A stretch of 48,829 bases of DNA from Deltaproteobacteria bacterium (lineage in GTDB: Bacteria; Desulfobacterota; Desulfobacteria; Desulfobacterales; ETH-SRB1), in assembly GCA_030272815.1 (NCBI GenBank), contig JAJSZT010000022.1, forward strand, positions 1 through 48,829. The letters run 5' to 3'. The position numbers and the translations under genes are program-made. Position 1 is the first letter of the stretch, and each line of letters opens with the position of its first letter. This document shows positions 26,090 to 35,011 of this stretch, piece after piece. A model generated the notes under the pieces. It did no database searches. It was given only the letters and a program-made list of their open reading frames with translations, and had not been told where the DNA came from.

Positions 26090-28519
26090 ATGATTGAAAC
26101 AGAAAAACTGCCCGAGATAAGCATCGAAAGCGAGATGAAAAAATCTTATCTCGACTATGCCATGAGCGTCATTATCGGAAGAGCTCTTCCGGATGTACGC
26201 GATGGCTTGAAGCCAGTACATCGTCGCGCTCTATTTGCCATGCGCGAATTGAAAAACGACTGGAATAAACCATATAAAAAGTCTGCACGTATCGTTGGTG
26301 ATGTCATAGGTAAATATCACCCGCATGGAGACACCGCCGTTTATGACACTATTGTTCGCATGGCACAAAACTTTTCTCTTAGATATCCTCTAATAGACGG
26401 ACAGGGTAATTTTGGATCTATAGATGGAGATCCTCCTGCTGCAATGAGATATACTGAAATCAGGATGATGCGACTGGCGCATCAGATGTTAGAGGATCTG
26501 GAGAAGGAAACTGTTGATTTTGCTGCAAACTATGATGAATCTTTAACAGAGCCATCCGTTCTTCCTGCAAAACTTCCGAATCTGTTAGTTAACGGATCAT
26601 CAGGCATAGCGGTCGGCATGGCGACTAACATCCCGCCTCATAACCTTACTGAGATCACTGAAGCAATAAAAGCCATTATTGACAACCCAGATCTTACAAT
26701 ACAGGAAATCATGAAATTCGTGCCAGGTCCTGACCTTCCCACTGCCGGCATTATTTACGGAACCAATGGGATATATGATGCATACAATACCGGTAGAGGC
26801 ATAATCCGAATGCGAGGCAGGGTCGCGGTTGAAAAAAATAAAAGTACGCAGAAAGAGAGTATCATAATTACAGAACTGCCCTATCAGGTTAATAAAGCAA
26901 AACTCATAGAAAACACAGCACAACTAATAAAAAATAAGCAGATTGAAGGCATAAAATTTGTAAGAGATGAATCTGACAGACAAGGGATGAGAATAGTTCT
27001 TCGTCTTAAAAAAGATTTTATTGCAGAGGTAGTTATCAATCAGCTTTATAAACATACCAGGCTCGAGACCAGTTTTGGAATTATCCTTCTTGCCGTTGTA
27101 AACAACCGTCCCGAACTTCTTACTTTTAAAGAAATTCTTGAGCATTTCATTCTCCACCGCAAAGAAATAATTATTCGGCGTACCAGGTTTGATTTAAAAA
27201 AGGCTGAAGAACGTGCCCATATACTTGAAGGTTTGAAAATTGCGCTCGAAAATCTTGATGATGTCATCTCTCTGATAAAGGAATCAAAATCACCCGCAGA
27301 AGCAAAAATACGCCTTGTTAAAAAATTTGAATTAACCGAAATTCAGGCACAGGCGATACTTGATATGCGTCTGCAGAAACTTACCGGACTTGAGCAGGAA
27401 AAGATATTAGAAGAATATAAAAACATTCTTAAAGATATCTCCGGATTTAAAGAGATACTATCCAGTGAACGAATTGTTGAAAGTATTATAAAAGACGAGC
27501 TAACACAAATACAAAATGATTTCGGGGATCAGCGCCGCACACAAATAGTCGCATCCACCAAAGAAATTACTCTAGAGGACATGATAGTTGAGGAAGACAT
27601 GGTGGTCACCATTTCAAACACCGGTTATATAAAAAGGACCCCGATTACAGTTTATCAGAGCCAGCACCGTGGCGGCAAAGGGAAAACCGCCATGTCGATA
27701 AAGGAAGAAGATTTTGTAAAACATCTCTTTGTTGCTTCAACACACCATACCTTCCTGTTTTTCACGAATCTGGGGAAAGTTTACTGGTGTAAAGTTTATG
27801 AAATTCCTCATTCAGGCCGCCTTAGTCGCGGTAAGGCAATTGTGAATCTTCTTAACTTTGAAAAGGACGAAAAGCTCGCCACTGTACTTGCTGTAAAGTC
27901 ATTTGAACCAGGCTCCCATATTTTTATGGCAACGAAAAACGGCCTGATTAAAAAAACAGATATTATGGCTTACAGCCACCCTAGAACGGGAGGTATAATT
28001 GCACTTAATCTGGCCCCTGATGACGAATTGATTGGGGCGAGGATAACCGATGGTACAATGAATATCTTTTTGTGTTCTGCAAATGGCAAGTCGATTCGCT
28101 TTCATGAGTCAGATGCACGCCCGATAGGACGTGTTGCAAGAGGTGTTCGCGGAATGCGTCTTGCTGCCGGGGATTATATCGTCGGTATGGAAGTTTTAAG
28201 CCATGGTCAAACCTTGTTTTCTGTAACGGAAAACGGATATGGAAAAAGAACATCTGTTGACGAGTATCCTGTTCAAAAACGCGGCGGCAAGGGAGTAATT
28301 ACAATAAAAACCAGCGAGCGTAACGGGCAGGTTGTTTCAATAATGCTTGTAGAGGAAGTGGATGATCTTATGCTGATGACGAATACAGGCAAGATCATAC
28401 GCATGCATATTAAGGGCATATCAGTTATCAGCCGCAATACTCAGGGTGTAAAACTCATCAATATGGCTAAAGGTGAGAAAGTTGTGGGTGCCGTCGGACT
28501 AATTGAAAAAGAAGAATAA
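26090..28519 (+). CDS. gyrA: DNA gyrase subunit A
   Basis: 809 residues. The breakage-reunion domain has '[20 protein letters not shown]' and '[10 protein letters not shown]' with the catalytic tyrosine at Y121. The C-terminal beta-pinwheel contains the GyrA box 'QKRGGKG' at about 729-735, which marks gyrase rather than topoisomerase IV. The quinolone-determining segment reads 'HGDTAVYD' (Thr where E. coli has Ser83, Asp retained), a natural variant in many bacteria. It introduces negative supercoils together with GyrB, which is not in this window. The preceding spacer has tandem 'ctgaactctgaactctgaa'. Confidence 0.97.
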   Translation: MIETEKLPEISIESEMKKSYLDYAMSVIIGRALPDVRDGLKPVHRRALFAMRELKNDWNKPYKKSARIVGDVIGKYHPHGDTAVYDTIVRMAQNFSLRYPLIDGQGNFGSIDGDPPAAMRYTEIRMMRLAHQMLEDLEKETVDFAANYDESLTEPSVLPAKLPNLLVNGSSGIAVGMATNIPPHNLTEITEAIKAIIDNPDLTIQEIMKFVPGPDLPTAGIIYGTNGIYDAYNTGRGIIRMRGRVAVEKNKSTQKESIIITELPYQVNKAKLIENTAQLIKNKQIEGIKFVRDESDRQGMRIVLRLKKDFIAEVVINQLYKHTRLETSFGIILLAVVNNRPELLTFKEILEHFILHRKEIIIRRTRFDLKKAEERAHILEGLKIALENLDDVISLIKESKSPAEAKIRLVKKFELTEIQAQAILDMRLQKLTGLEQEKILEEYKNILKDISGFKEILSSERIVESIIKDELTQIQNDFGDQRRTQIVASTKEITLEDMIVEEDMVVTISNTGYIKRTPITVYQSQHRGGKGKTAMSIKEEDFVKHLFVASTHHTFLFFTNLGKVYWCKVYEIPHSGRLSRGKAIVNLLNFEKDEKLATVLAVKSFEPGSHIFMATKNGLIKKTDIMAYSHPRTGGIIALNLAPDDELIGARITDGTMNIFLCSANGKSIRFHESDARPIGRVARGVRGMRLAAGDYIVGMEVLSHGQTLFSVTENGYGKRTSVDEYPVQKRGGKGVITIKTSERNGQVVSIMLVEEVDDLMLMTNTGKIIRMHIKGISVISRNTQGVKLINMAKGEKVVGAVGLIEKEE

Positions 28520-28530
28520 AATTTAACTAC

Positions 28531-28695
28531 AGGTGGATAGACTGAAGGTAGAAGGCTGAAGGTAGAAGGCTGAAGGTAATCAGCTAAGTTTGTCAAAGCG
28601 TTTAGGCTTCATGTGCAAAAGGTCTTGAATGGTTTAATTCGAGCGTTGCGAGATGATTGATATACTTCAGTCTTCAACCTTCAGTCTATCCACCT
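28531..28695. repeat. 'Aggtggatagactgaagg' inverted-repeat element
   Basis: 165 bp with ends aggtggatagactgaaggt (28531 on) and the exact inverse 'cttcagtctatccacct' (to 28695). Tandem 'gaaggtagaaggct' units lie on the left side. It fills the gyrA-gpsA spacer. The same end sequence occurs at 14441 and as a tight hairpin at 40633-40667. Confidence 0.8.
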
Positions 28696-28720
28696 AACTT
28701 ATTACGAATAAAATATCATT

Positions 28721-29752
28721 ATGAAAAATAATATAGATATAGATTCCATCAAAATAGGTGTCGTCGGGGCCGGAAGCTGGGGTACAGCTATCGCAAACCA
28801 TCTTGGCCTGAAAGGTTTTAAAGTTGATTTATGGGTATTTGAAAAGGAAGTTAAAGACCAGATTGAAAAATATAGAGAAAACAAAATTTTTCTTCCGGGT
28901 TTTACTCTTTCTTCAAATATATTTCCATCAAATGATCTGTCCTCTGTTGCCTCAGATAAAGACTTACTAATAATTGTTGTCCCTTCGCATCTTATGCGGG
29001 AAACGGTCAGCAGAATTACAGGAATTGTTTCAAAAAATACAATTATACTATCCGCCTCCAAGGGGATTGAAAACAAAACCCATTTAACTATGTCCGGCGT
29101 ACTGAAAGAAGCTCTTCCTGAAATCTCAGACGACAAAATAGCGGTTATCTCCGGGCCCAGCTTTGCCAAAGAAGTCGCAAATAAGGTGCCGACTCTGGTC
29201 ACTGTAGCCTCAAAAGACAAAAATGTTGCTGAGTTTGTGCAGCATGTTTTTTCTACGCCGTACTTCAGAGCATATACGACTGACGATTTAATTGGAGTTG
29301 AACTGGGCGGTTCTGTCAAAAATGTTATCGCCATTGCAGCAGGAATAATAGATGGACTATGTTTTGGATTAAATACAAGGGCGGCTCTTATAACAAGAGG
29401 GCTGGCTGAGATGACACGCCTTGGGTTAAAGTTAGGCGCAAATCCAAATACTTTTGCCGGGCTTGCAGGTATTGGTGATTTAATTCTCACCTGCACCGGA
29501 GATCTAAGCCGTAATCATATGGTGGGCAAAAAAATTGGAGAAGGAAAAAAGTTAAATGAAATTCTTTCTGAAATGCGCATGGTTGCAGAAGGAGTAAAAA
29601 CAGCCAAATCCATTTATAACTTGTCCAGAAAAATAGACGTTGAAATGCCTATCTGTCAGGAAATTTATCATATTCTTTATAAGGATGTCTCACCTGAAGA
29701 GGCTGCACGCAAGTTGATGAGCCGCGATCTTAAACGGGAACTAGATGAATAA
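28721..29752 (+). CDS. gpsA: Glycerol-3-phosphate dehydrogenase [NAD(P)+]
   Basis: 343 residues. 'IGVVGAGSWGTAIANHLGLK' is the dinucleotide-binding start, and 'VISGPSFAKEVANKVPTLV' and 'GVELGGSVKNVIAIAAGI' (with the catalytic Lys) are GpsA blocks, as is 'GLAGIGDLILTCTGDLSRN'. It reduces dihydroxyacetone phosphate to sn-glycerol-3-phosphate for phospholipid synthesis. It overlaps the next small gene by 8 bases, which itself overlaps pgk by 4, so these three form one tightly coupled unit. Confidence 0.96.
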   Translation: MKNNIDIDSIKIGVVGAGSWGTAIANHLGLKGFKVDLWVFEKEVKDQIEKYRENKIFLPGFTLSSNIFPSNDLSSVASDKDLLIIVVPSHLMRETVSRITGIVSKNTIILSASKGIENKTHLTMSGVLKEALPEISDDKIAVISGPSFAKEVANKVPTLVTVASKDKNVAEFVQHVFSTPYFRAYTTDDLIGVELGGSVKNVIAIAAGIIDGLCFGLNTRAALITRGLAEMTRLGLKLGANPNTFAGLAGIGDLILTCTGDLSRNHMVGKKIGEGKKLNEILSEMRMVAEGVKTAKSIYNLSRKIDVEMPICQEIYHILYKDVSPEEAARKLMSRDLKRELDE

Positions 29753-30047
29753 TAAAGAAAAATACCCTCCCTGCTTTGGCATACTTGATTCTGTTTTTCC
29801 AAAAAAAGAGAATGGACTTAGAGTTAGTCCGGAATCCTGTATTCCCTGTTCCCATAAAACAGAGTGTTTAAAATCAGCAATGCAGGGACCGGGTGGATTA
29901 AAAGTTAAAGATGAATTTATTGACAGGGCATATGAGTCCAAAATGATAGGCTTTCTGGAAAGATGGTCTAAAAAGAAAGACATCAATCACAGGCTTAAAA
30001 AGGCTGAAGGCAAAAGGCTGAAGGCTGAAGGAACTGACTTTATATGA
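29745..30047 (+). CDS. Small Cys-rich protein between gpsA and pgk, with repeat-derived tail
   Basis: 100 residues, not recognised. 'YPPCFG' and '[21 protein letters not shown]' contain four Cys (C-x26-C-x2-C-x6-C spacing, roughly), suggesting an Fe-S or zinc site. The C-terminal 20 residues ('[14 protein letters not shown]' region) are Lys/Glu repeats translated from the tandem 'aaggctgaaggc' DNA repeat, so the ancestral protein was probably about 80 residues. It overlaps gpsA by 8 bases and pgk by 4 (ATGA), so translation is coupled. It does not resemble a known glycolytic enzyme. Confidence 0.7.
   Translation: MNNKEKYPPCFGILDSVFPKKENGLRVSPESCIPCSHKTECLKSAMQGPGGLKVKDEFIDRAYESKMIGFLERWSKKKDINHRLKKAEGKRLKAEGTDFI
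29993..30035. repeat. In-frame 'aggctgaagg' tandem tract inside the Cys-rich gene
   Basis: 'caggcttaaaaaggctgaag' and the following 'gcaaaaggctgaaggctga' units lie inside the coding sequence, giving K/A/E/R-rich residues. The final 'gaagga' may serve as the ribosome-binding site for pgk (ATG 30044). Confidence 0.7.
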
Positions 30048-31252
30048 GGTCTATTAAAAATACGGCAATTTCAGGCAAGAAGGTTCTGATCAGGGTTGAT
30101 TTTAACGTCCCAATGGATGAGCATCAGAATATTACTGATGATACACGCATACGTGCTGTCTTACCCACCTTGAAATATGCATTGGACCATAATGCTGTAT
30201 TGATTATAACCTCTCATTTAGGCAGGCCAAAGGGTAAGGTCGTGCCTGAATTCAGTCTTGCTCCTGTTGCCAAGCGCCTTGCCAGGCTTCTTGAAAAAAA
30301 TGTCATAATGGCGCCTAACTGTGTCGGCCCTGATGTAGAGAAAATTGTATCAAATATGAATACAGGCGATGTTTTACTTCTTGAAAATCTGCGTTTTCAC
30401 CCTGAAGAACAAAAAAATGATGATGGATTTGCAGAAAAACTGGCGAAGCTCTGTGATGTTTATGTTAATGATGCCTTTGCTGTATCTCACCGTTCCAATG
30501 CTTCTGTTGTAGCAATAACTAAATATGCACCTTTATCTGTTGCAGGTTTTTTACTTCAAAAGGAGCTTGATTATTTCAAAAAAGCCATAGCCGATCCAAA
30601 ACGTCCCCTTGTTGCTATTATAGGAGGTTCAAAGGTGTCAAGTAAGCTGGGGGCTTTAGAAAACATGCTTAAACATGTTGACAAGTTTATAATCGGTGGA
30701 GCTATGGCCAATACTTTTCTAAAAAGCACGGGCTGTAGTATTGGCAAGTCAAAAATTGAAGAAGATCTTATTGATGTAGCAGGATCAATAATAAAAAAAG
30801 CAGCAGAGAACGGAATAAAATTTTACCTCCCTGTTGATGCAAAAGTGGCCAGCCAATTCAATTCAAAAGCCGAGGTAAAGATTGTACCTATACAGGAGAT
30901 ACCTTCCGAGTGGATGGCGCTTGATATAGGGCCTGCAACTTCCCTGCTTTATTCTGAAGTTTTGCAAGATGCAAAGACAATAATCTGGAATGGCCCGATG
31001 GGTGTTTTTGAAATGGATGCTTTCAGCAGGGGAACAATTGACATGGTGAACAGTGTGGCTGAATCTTATGCAATGACAATTGTCGGAGGCGGCGATACAG
31101 ACGTCGCTGTACACAAGGCCGGCAAAAGTGATATGATAACATATATTTCAACAGGCGGAGGCGCTTTTCTGACGTTGCTTGAAGGCAAGCCATTACCCGC
31201 CGTAGTCGCCCTCAATAATAATAAGGTGAATAGGCTGAAGGCTGAAGGCTGA
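30044..31252 (+). CDS. pgk: Phosphoglycerate kinase
   Basis: 402 residues. '[20 protein letters not shown]', '[10 protein letters not shown]', '[16 protein letters not shown]', '[16 protein letters not shown]' and '[16 protein letters not shown]' are all PGK blocks for 3-phosphoglycerate and nucleotide binding. It transfers phosphate from 1,3-bisphosphoglycerate to ADP. The family normally ends soon after '[10 protein letters not shown]'. Here the extra end 'NRLKAEG' and the stop codon come from the tandem 'ggctgaa' repeat that begins at 31229. The start overlaps the upstream small gene. Confidence 0.96.
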   Translation: MRSIKNTAISGKKVLIRVDFNVPMDEHQNITDDTRIRAVLPTLKYALDHNAVLIITSHLGRPKGKVVPEFSLAPVAKRLARLLEKNVIMAPNCVGPDVEKIVSNMNTGDVLLLENLRFHPEEQKNDDGFAEKLAKLCDVYVNDAFAVSHRSNASVVAITKYAPLSVAGFLLQKELDYFKKAIADPKRPLVAIIGGSKVSSKLGALENMLKHVDKFIIGGAMANTFLKSTGCSIGKSKIEEDLIDVAGSIIKKAAENGIKFYLPVDAKVASQFNSKAEVKIVPIQEIPSEWMALDIGPATSLLYSEVLQDAKTIIWNGPMGVFEMDAFSRGTIDMVNSVAESYAMTIVGGGDTDVAVHKAGKSDMITYISTGGGAFLTLLEGKPLPAVVALNNNKVNRLKAEG

Positions 31253-31266
31253 AGGCTGAAGGCTGA
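31229..31266. repeat. 'Ggctgaa' heptamer tandem tract at the pgk 3' end
   Basis: About five consecutive 'ggctgaa' units overlap the last codons of pgk and provide its TGA stop. Same unit as in the repeats at 14441, 28531, 29993, 40633 and 42842-42855. Confidence 0.8.
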
Positions 31267-31292
31267 GTAGTTACAAATAATATATAAAATTT

Positions 31293-32015
31293 ATGCCCCT
31301 TAAACCTTCTACCTGCAAATATATAATTCTATTTCTTGCCGCTGTATGTGTCTTTGCTTTGACCGGATACATATACAGCGAACCTTTATTAAAATATATT
31401 ACTCAATATTACTATCTTCTTACCGATAAAGAAAAAATCGAAGGTTTTATAACCTCCTATGGAGATGGAATAGGAGCGCCTGCGATTTTCATTATAGTTC
31501 AGGTCTTACAAGTGCTGTTTGCGCCCGTTCCCGGTGAAGCAAGCGGCTTTATTGGAGGATATCTTTTCGGAACAACCAAGGGGTTTATATATTCAAGTAT
31601 TGGCCTTACTATAGGATCATGGATAAATTTTTTAATCGGACGATTTTTAGGAGAACATTATGTCAGGAAACTTATTCCAGCCAGGCAGCTAAACAGGTTC
31701 GATATCATTATAAAACATCAGGGAGTCATAGCTGTTTTTATTTTATTTGTTTTTCCAGGCTTTCCCAAAGACTCTCTCTGCTTTTTCCTTGGATTCAGCG
31801 CTATTCCAATCAAGCTTTTCATGATCCTCTCTTCTATTGGACGTATGCCAGGAACATTTATGTTAAGCCTTCAGGGAGCATTGCTTCTTGAACAGAGCTA
31901 TGAAATGTTTGCGCTTATTCTTGTCATATGCGTTGTATTAATATTTATAGCTTTTCGTTATAAAGAAAATCTTTATAAATGGATAGAAAAAATTAATGGA
32001 AGTGATAAGCCCTAA
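31293..32015 (+). CDS. VTT-domain (DedA/TVP38/TMEM64-like) membrane protein
   Basis: 240 residues. An N-terminal membrane helix ('YIILFLAAVCVFALTGYIY') is followed by the VTT domain: 'FAPVPGEASGFIGGYLFG', 'IGLTIGSWINFLIGRFLGEH' and 'FVFPGFPKDSLCFFLGFS', with further helices at the end. Members of the SNARE-associated/TVP38 family sit in the inner membrane and have been linked to lipid scrambling and to undecaprenyl-phosphate or metal homeostasis. A specific role cannot be deduced. It follows pgk by 40 bases and may be in the same transcript. Confidence 0.85.
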   Translation: MPLKPSTCKYIILFLAAVCVFALTGYIYSEPLLKYITQYYYLLTDKEKIEGFITSYGDGIGAPAIFIIVQVLQVLFAPVPGEASGFIGGYLFGTTKGFIYSSIGLTIGSWINFLIGRFLGEHYVRKLIPARQLNRFDIIIKHQGVIAVFILFVFPGFPKDSLCFFLGFSAIPIKLFMILSSIGRMPGTFMLSLQGALLLEQSYEMFALILVICVVLIFIAFRYKENLYKWIEKINGSDKP

Positions 32016-32084
32016 CCATTGACGATTAGCTAAAACAATGATAATAAGACCCAGTTGTCACAGTTGTCAGGGAAAGGAGAAAAA

Positions 32085-33146
32085 TTGGCATTCTGGACTG
32101 TAAGAGAAGCGCTCAGTCAGGCAAATAGATTAAGACGTTCGTATTACGAACTATTGAGAGACGAGCTTGACCAATTTATGGTCAGTTATGCCCTTATAGA
32201 TTCCTATAAAAATTTTCTAAACAAAAGCATCCCTTACCCTTTTGTTGAAAAGCGTGAGCTTAAACCCCGTGCCCGCATTCCTGACGTGGAATATGAATAT
32301 CAAAATGCTTTTATAGTAATTTTTCTTGAAGATACAATTCCCGCTGTTCACAAGAAGTATATAAGGTTCTTCGATGTAAACAAGACCACCAAAACAAATC
32401 TTCTCCATTCCAAAACTCTTCTACTTTCAGACGACTTTGACAGAAATCAGAAATACCTCGACTCAGTTCATTTTTATAACTTTATTAGAACGCTTCTTCC
32501 AGTCGATTACGGCCTTCTTATTCAAAGAACTCCGGGCATTAAGAAAAGAGACCGCTACAGTCTTTCTCATTTTCATGTAAAAATTGACTGGCCTATTGCA
32601 GATGCAGCCGAAGCCCTGGCCCAAAGTCTTCGCTATATATCAAAAGATTTGTATGAAAAGGGAGATAACTACGCCGAGGATATACAAAAAAAATTTTTCG
32701 AATACTATGGACTTCATATCACTGCCGGCGGCAGAAGGACTGCTGCTATTGTAGCAGCCCAGTATCTGAAAAAAATTCCATGTATTAGTACCGTGTATGT
32801 AGGAAGCAGCGAATCAAGGGCCTTGATGCGGATTTCCGAAAGAGGAGTATCAAGGTCAATTCTTATGAAGTTTACAGACGAAGAATTACACCGGATTTCA
32901 GAGGCAAACAGCCTTACTCCAAGCACTTTCAAGAAGAACTATATGGTTGCATGTAAAGGAAAGGAAAGTATTTGCATATTTCAGGTAACCTATTTCTATA
33001 CAAACTGTTCAAGGCCGCCTGATGATGGCAAACTTCATGAACTTAAGCCCGATCTATACTGGCTGACAGTCGGCGCTCAACATATAATTCCAAAACCAGG
33101 TGTCTGGAAATATCCTCCTCTTCCATTTAACATAATCTATACTTAA
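32085..33146 (+). CDS. Hypothetical protein, 353 residues, unknown family
   Basis: No family recognised. Mostly soluble alpha/beta sequence with a basic start ('ALSQANRLRRSYYELLRDEL') and an unusual middle, 'YYGLHITAGGRRTAAIVAAQ'. The C-terminal part has aromatic-rich 'VTYFYTNCSRPPDD' and ends 'PGVWKYPPLPFNIIYT'. There is no signal peptide or membrane helix. The preferred start is TTG 32085, which has AAAGGAG at good distance. An ATG at 32055 in frame lacks a ribosome-binding site. Codon use resembles its neighbours, so it looks like a resident gene. Confidence 0.75.
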   Translation: MAFWTVREALSQANRLRRSYYELLRDELDQFMVSYALIDSYKNFLNKSIPYPFVEKRELKPRARIPDVEYEYQNAFIVIFLEDTIPAVHKKYIRFFDVNKTTKTNLLHSKTLLLSDDFDRNQKYLDSVHFYNFIRTLLPVDYGLLIQRTPGIKKRDRYSLSHFHVKIDWPIADAAEALAQSLRYISKDLYEKGDNYAEDIQKKFFEYYGLHITAGGRRTAAIVAAQYLKKIPCISTVYVGSSESRALMRISERGVSRSILMKFTDEELHRISEANSLTPSTFKKNYMVACKGKESICIFQVTYFYTNCSRPPDDGKLHELKPDLYWLTVGAQHIIPKPGVWKYPPLPFNIIYT

Positions 33147-33153
33147 CCATAGT

Positions 33154-33519
33154 CTATAGCTATAGCGCTCAGATAAATTGATACAGTTTCGCTCAGATAA
33201 ATTGATACATTTATTCACAGCAGGAACGGGTATACACGGTCAATTTTTTAAAAATCATACCCCGCTGCCTGTAAGTATTAAGACGATCTTTGGAGGGGAA
33301 TTAAGATGAAAGGCATGCCTGAAAAATCTAACTGTTTGATATTGCAGTAGATTTAAAAGAGTTTATACGTATAAACTCTCTATTCTTTGTGTGAAGCGAC
33401 TTTTTAATGTATATATTATATTAAATGTATTAAAAAATCAAGTTATTTTTAATAGTTAAAGTCCTGTATCAACTTAACTGAGCATGAGCATATCAATTTT
33501 GGTGAGCGCTATAGCCTAT
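33154..33519. repeat. 366-bp element bounded by 'ctatagctatagcgctcag'-type inverted ends
   Basis: The left end (33154-33182) and right end (33491-33519) are imperfect inverted repeats of about 29 bp, both holding 'agcgctatag' or its inverse and an attgata/tatcaat core. A tandem copy of 'cgctcagataaattgata' lies at 33167 and 33190. Inside there is no gene. Another short palindrome (gtttatacgtataaac) is at 33360-33375. It could be the shell of a lost insertion sequence. Its right end overlaps the next MITE. Confidence 0.6.
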
Positions 33520-33641
33520 AGATTTTCAGATAATTAATTTCACAAGGATAGAAGGAAAAATCCGAGCAAGTCGTGCTAAGTTGTACGTCGTCGAGGATTT
33601 TGACTGATAACGCAGTGAAATTATTTATCTGGAAATCTATA
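33517..33641. repeat. MITE family 'tatagattttcagataatta', copy 1
   Basis: 125 bp with inverted ends 'tatagattttcagataatta' (33517 on) and 'tatttatctggaaatctata' (to 33641). It shares ends and internal blocks (cacaagg, gaagga, gtcgtcga, ctgataac) with 42734-42839 in reverse orientation. It overlaps the 3' end of the GNAT gene and supplies its TAG stop. Confidence 0.85.
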
Positions 33642-34098
33642 ATTCTTTCATCATTGCTATCTCATCGCAGTCGGGGAACTTAACACACAGTAAACAATCT
33701 CCCCATATCTTGAGAGGAAGGTCTGATCTGGGTATTTTTACAAAACCGTATTTCTCGAAAAATTCCGGTCGGTAGGTAAGTGTAAATACTTTTTTTATAT
33801 TAAAGGATTTTGCCTCGGCAAGAGCCGCCTCAGCCAGTTTTGAACCAATTTTCTTTCCCAGATACTCAGGATGTACCGCCAAAGATCGTATTTCTGCAAG
33901 ATCCTCCCAGCAGAACTGCAAGGCACAGCAGCCCAATACCGTTTCTTCACCTTCATTATTATCCGCATATACAGAGAAATCCCTCAAGTGGTCATAAAGT
34001 TCACTCAGGGGGCGGGGAAGAAGTTCGCCTTTTTTGCCGTAGTCCTGAAGAAGACCATGAATCGCTTTTATATCCTTTATAGTCGCTTTTCTAATCAA
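33637..34098 (-). CDS. GNAT N-acetyltransferase, ArgA-like (N-acetylglutamate synthase type)
   Basis: 153 residues. The GNAT fold runs from 'MIRKATIKDIKAIHGLLQDY' to 'AEIRSLAVHPEYLGKKIGSK' (motif A with Q/R-x-x-G-x-G/A, here 'LGKKIG') and 'TLTYRPEFFEKYGFVKI'. The 'EIRSLAV' strand and 'FFEKYGF' C-terminal block match the free-standing amino-acid N-acetyltransferases that serve as short N-acetylglutamate synthases in deltaproteobacteria, so a first step of arginine biosynthesis is likely. No other arg genes are nearby. The stop codon lies in the adjacent MITE end. Confidence 0.8.
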   Translation of the reverse strand: MIRKATIKDIKAIHGLLQDYGKKGELLPRPLSELYDHLRDFSVYADNNEGEETVLGCCALQFCWEDLAEIRSLAVHPEYLGKKIGSKLAEAALAEAKSFNIKKVFTLTYRPEFFEKYGFVKIPRSDLPLKIWGDCLLCVKFPDCDEIAMMKEL

Positions 34099-34434
34099 AT
34101 TATTCTCCTGACTTTATCAACTTATTCGCAGCAACAGAAATTGACTCGCTTGATCTCTTTATATGTCATAACTACGCAGGTTGTTAGGTTCAGAAATAGC
34201 CGGCTTTTAACCGTGAACCGTGAACCGTGGAACTATGAACCGGAGTAGTTACAAATATTTTATCCGGAACTGAATAATAATCAAGGATTTTTTACCGTTT
34301 TTATTTCCAGGTGCCTCAAAGTATTTTCCGCCGCTTTTTTCAGGCAATAAAAACAGGCAATAAAAACATTGCTTTATATACAGTTATCTGTCATTATTTA
34401 AAATCTGTATAAATAATCTATTTGGAAAGACGAA
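34099..34434. other. 336-base spacer with small repeats
   Basis: Contains tandem 'accgtgaaccgtgaaccgtg' (34213-34230), a 'gagtagttacaaat' motif also seen at 31264, and a tandem 'caggcaataaaaa' pair at 34341-34366. No gene is recognised. The HNH gene promoter is presumably near its right end. Confidence 0.5.
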
Positions 34435-34941
34435 ATGACTCAATGTGTTTTGCTAAACGCAGATTATACCTTCCTAAACATGGTCGACTGGAAGAGAGCC
34501 ATGTGCCTGATGGTCAAGGGCAAGGTTAAGGTATTAAAACATTCAGAAAAAATAATCAGAAAAGCTGAAGGAGCTGTGATTAAAATCCCTGCTGTCATGA
34601 GATTAATCAAGCTTATAAGAACTCTGTACAGAACCAGAATACCTTTTAGCAAAAAAAATATTTTTATAAGAGATGGATTCAAATGCGCTTATTGTGGCAC
34701 AAAGAATGTAAGATTAACTATCGATCATATTCTACCAAAATCACGGGGCGGCAAAACCGATTTTGAAAATTGCGTTTCCTCCTGCAAACCATGCAATAAT
34801 AATAAAGGTGGCAAAACTCCAAGAGAAGCAGGCATGTTCCTTAAACTAAAACCTTATCAACCAACAATTTCAGAATTCTTAAGATTGAAAGTCAAAAACC
34901 TCGGCATTAACGATATGTTAAAAGATTTTGGTATTTTCTAA
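34435..34941 (+). CDS. HNH endonuclease-family protein
   Basis: 168 residues. The C-terminal half holds an HNH fold with two zinc knuckles: 'FKCAYCGTKNVRLTIDHILP' (first CxxC and the catalytic D-H), then 'RGGKTDFENCVSSCKPCNNN' (second CxxC and N residues). The N-terminal half ('CVLLNADYTFLNMVDWKRAM') is the conserved lead region of a widespread chromosomal HNH family of unknown duty, not a restriction or homing enzyme in an obvious mobile context. The genes on either side are housekeeping. Confidence 0.88.
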   Translation: MTQCVLLNADYTFLNMVDWKRAMCLMVKGKVKVLKHSEKIIRKAEGAVIKIPAVMRLIKLIRTLYRTRIPFSKKNIFIRDGFKCAYCGTKNVRLTIDHILPKSRGGKTDFENCVSSCKPCNNNKGGKTPREAGMFLKLKPYQPTISEFLRLKVKNLGINDMLKDFGIF

Positions 34942-34967
34942 CTACATAATTCCCTGCCTTTCTGCAA

Positions 34968-35011
34968 ATAAACCAAGGTTAATGCAAGTCAGCCCTGGTT
35001 TATCCATTTTT
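34968..35011 (+). terminator. Possible terminator between HNH gene and ubiE
   Basis: The stem 'ataaacca' (34968-34975) pairs with 'tggtttat' (34996-35003), followed by 'ccattttt'. It overlaps the ubiE stop codon, so it could end transcription of the convergent HNH gene. The loop is long (20 bases), which weakens the call. Confidence 0.35.

Noticed and set aside
26320-26350. Thr in place of Ser83 in GyrA as quinolone resistance.
   Set aside because: Thr at this place is the natural state in many bacteria and the Asp87 equivalent is retained, so resistance cannot be inferred.
31229-31266. The ggctgaa tract as a phase-variation microsatellite.
   Set aside because: The unit is seven bases and could shift frame, but it lies in the last codons of pgk, so slippage would only alter the tail. 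No evidence of switching.
33166-33209. CRISPR-like direct repeats.
   Set aside because: Only two copies, 23 bases apart in period, with no array and no cas genes. They belong to an inverted-repeat element.
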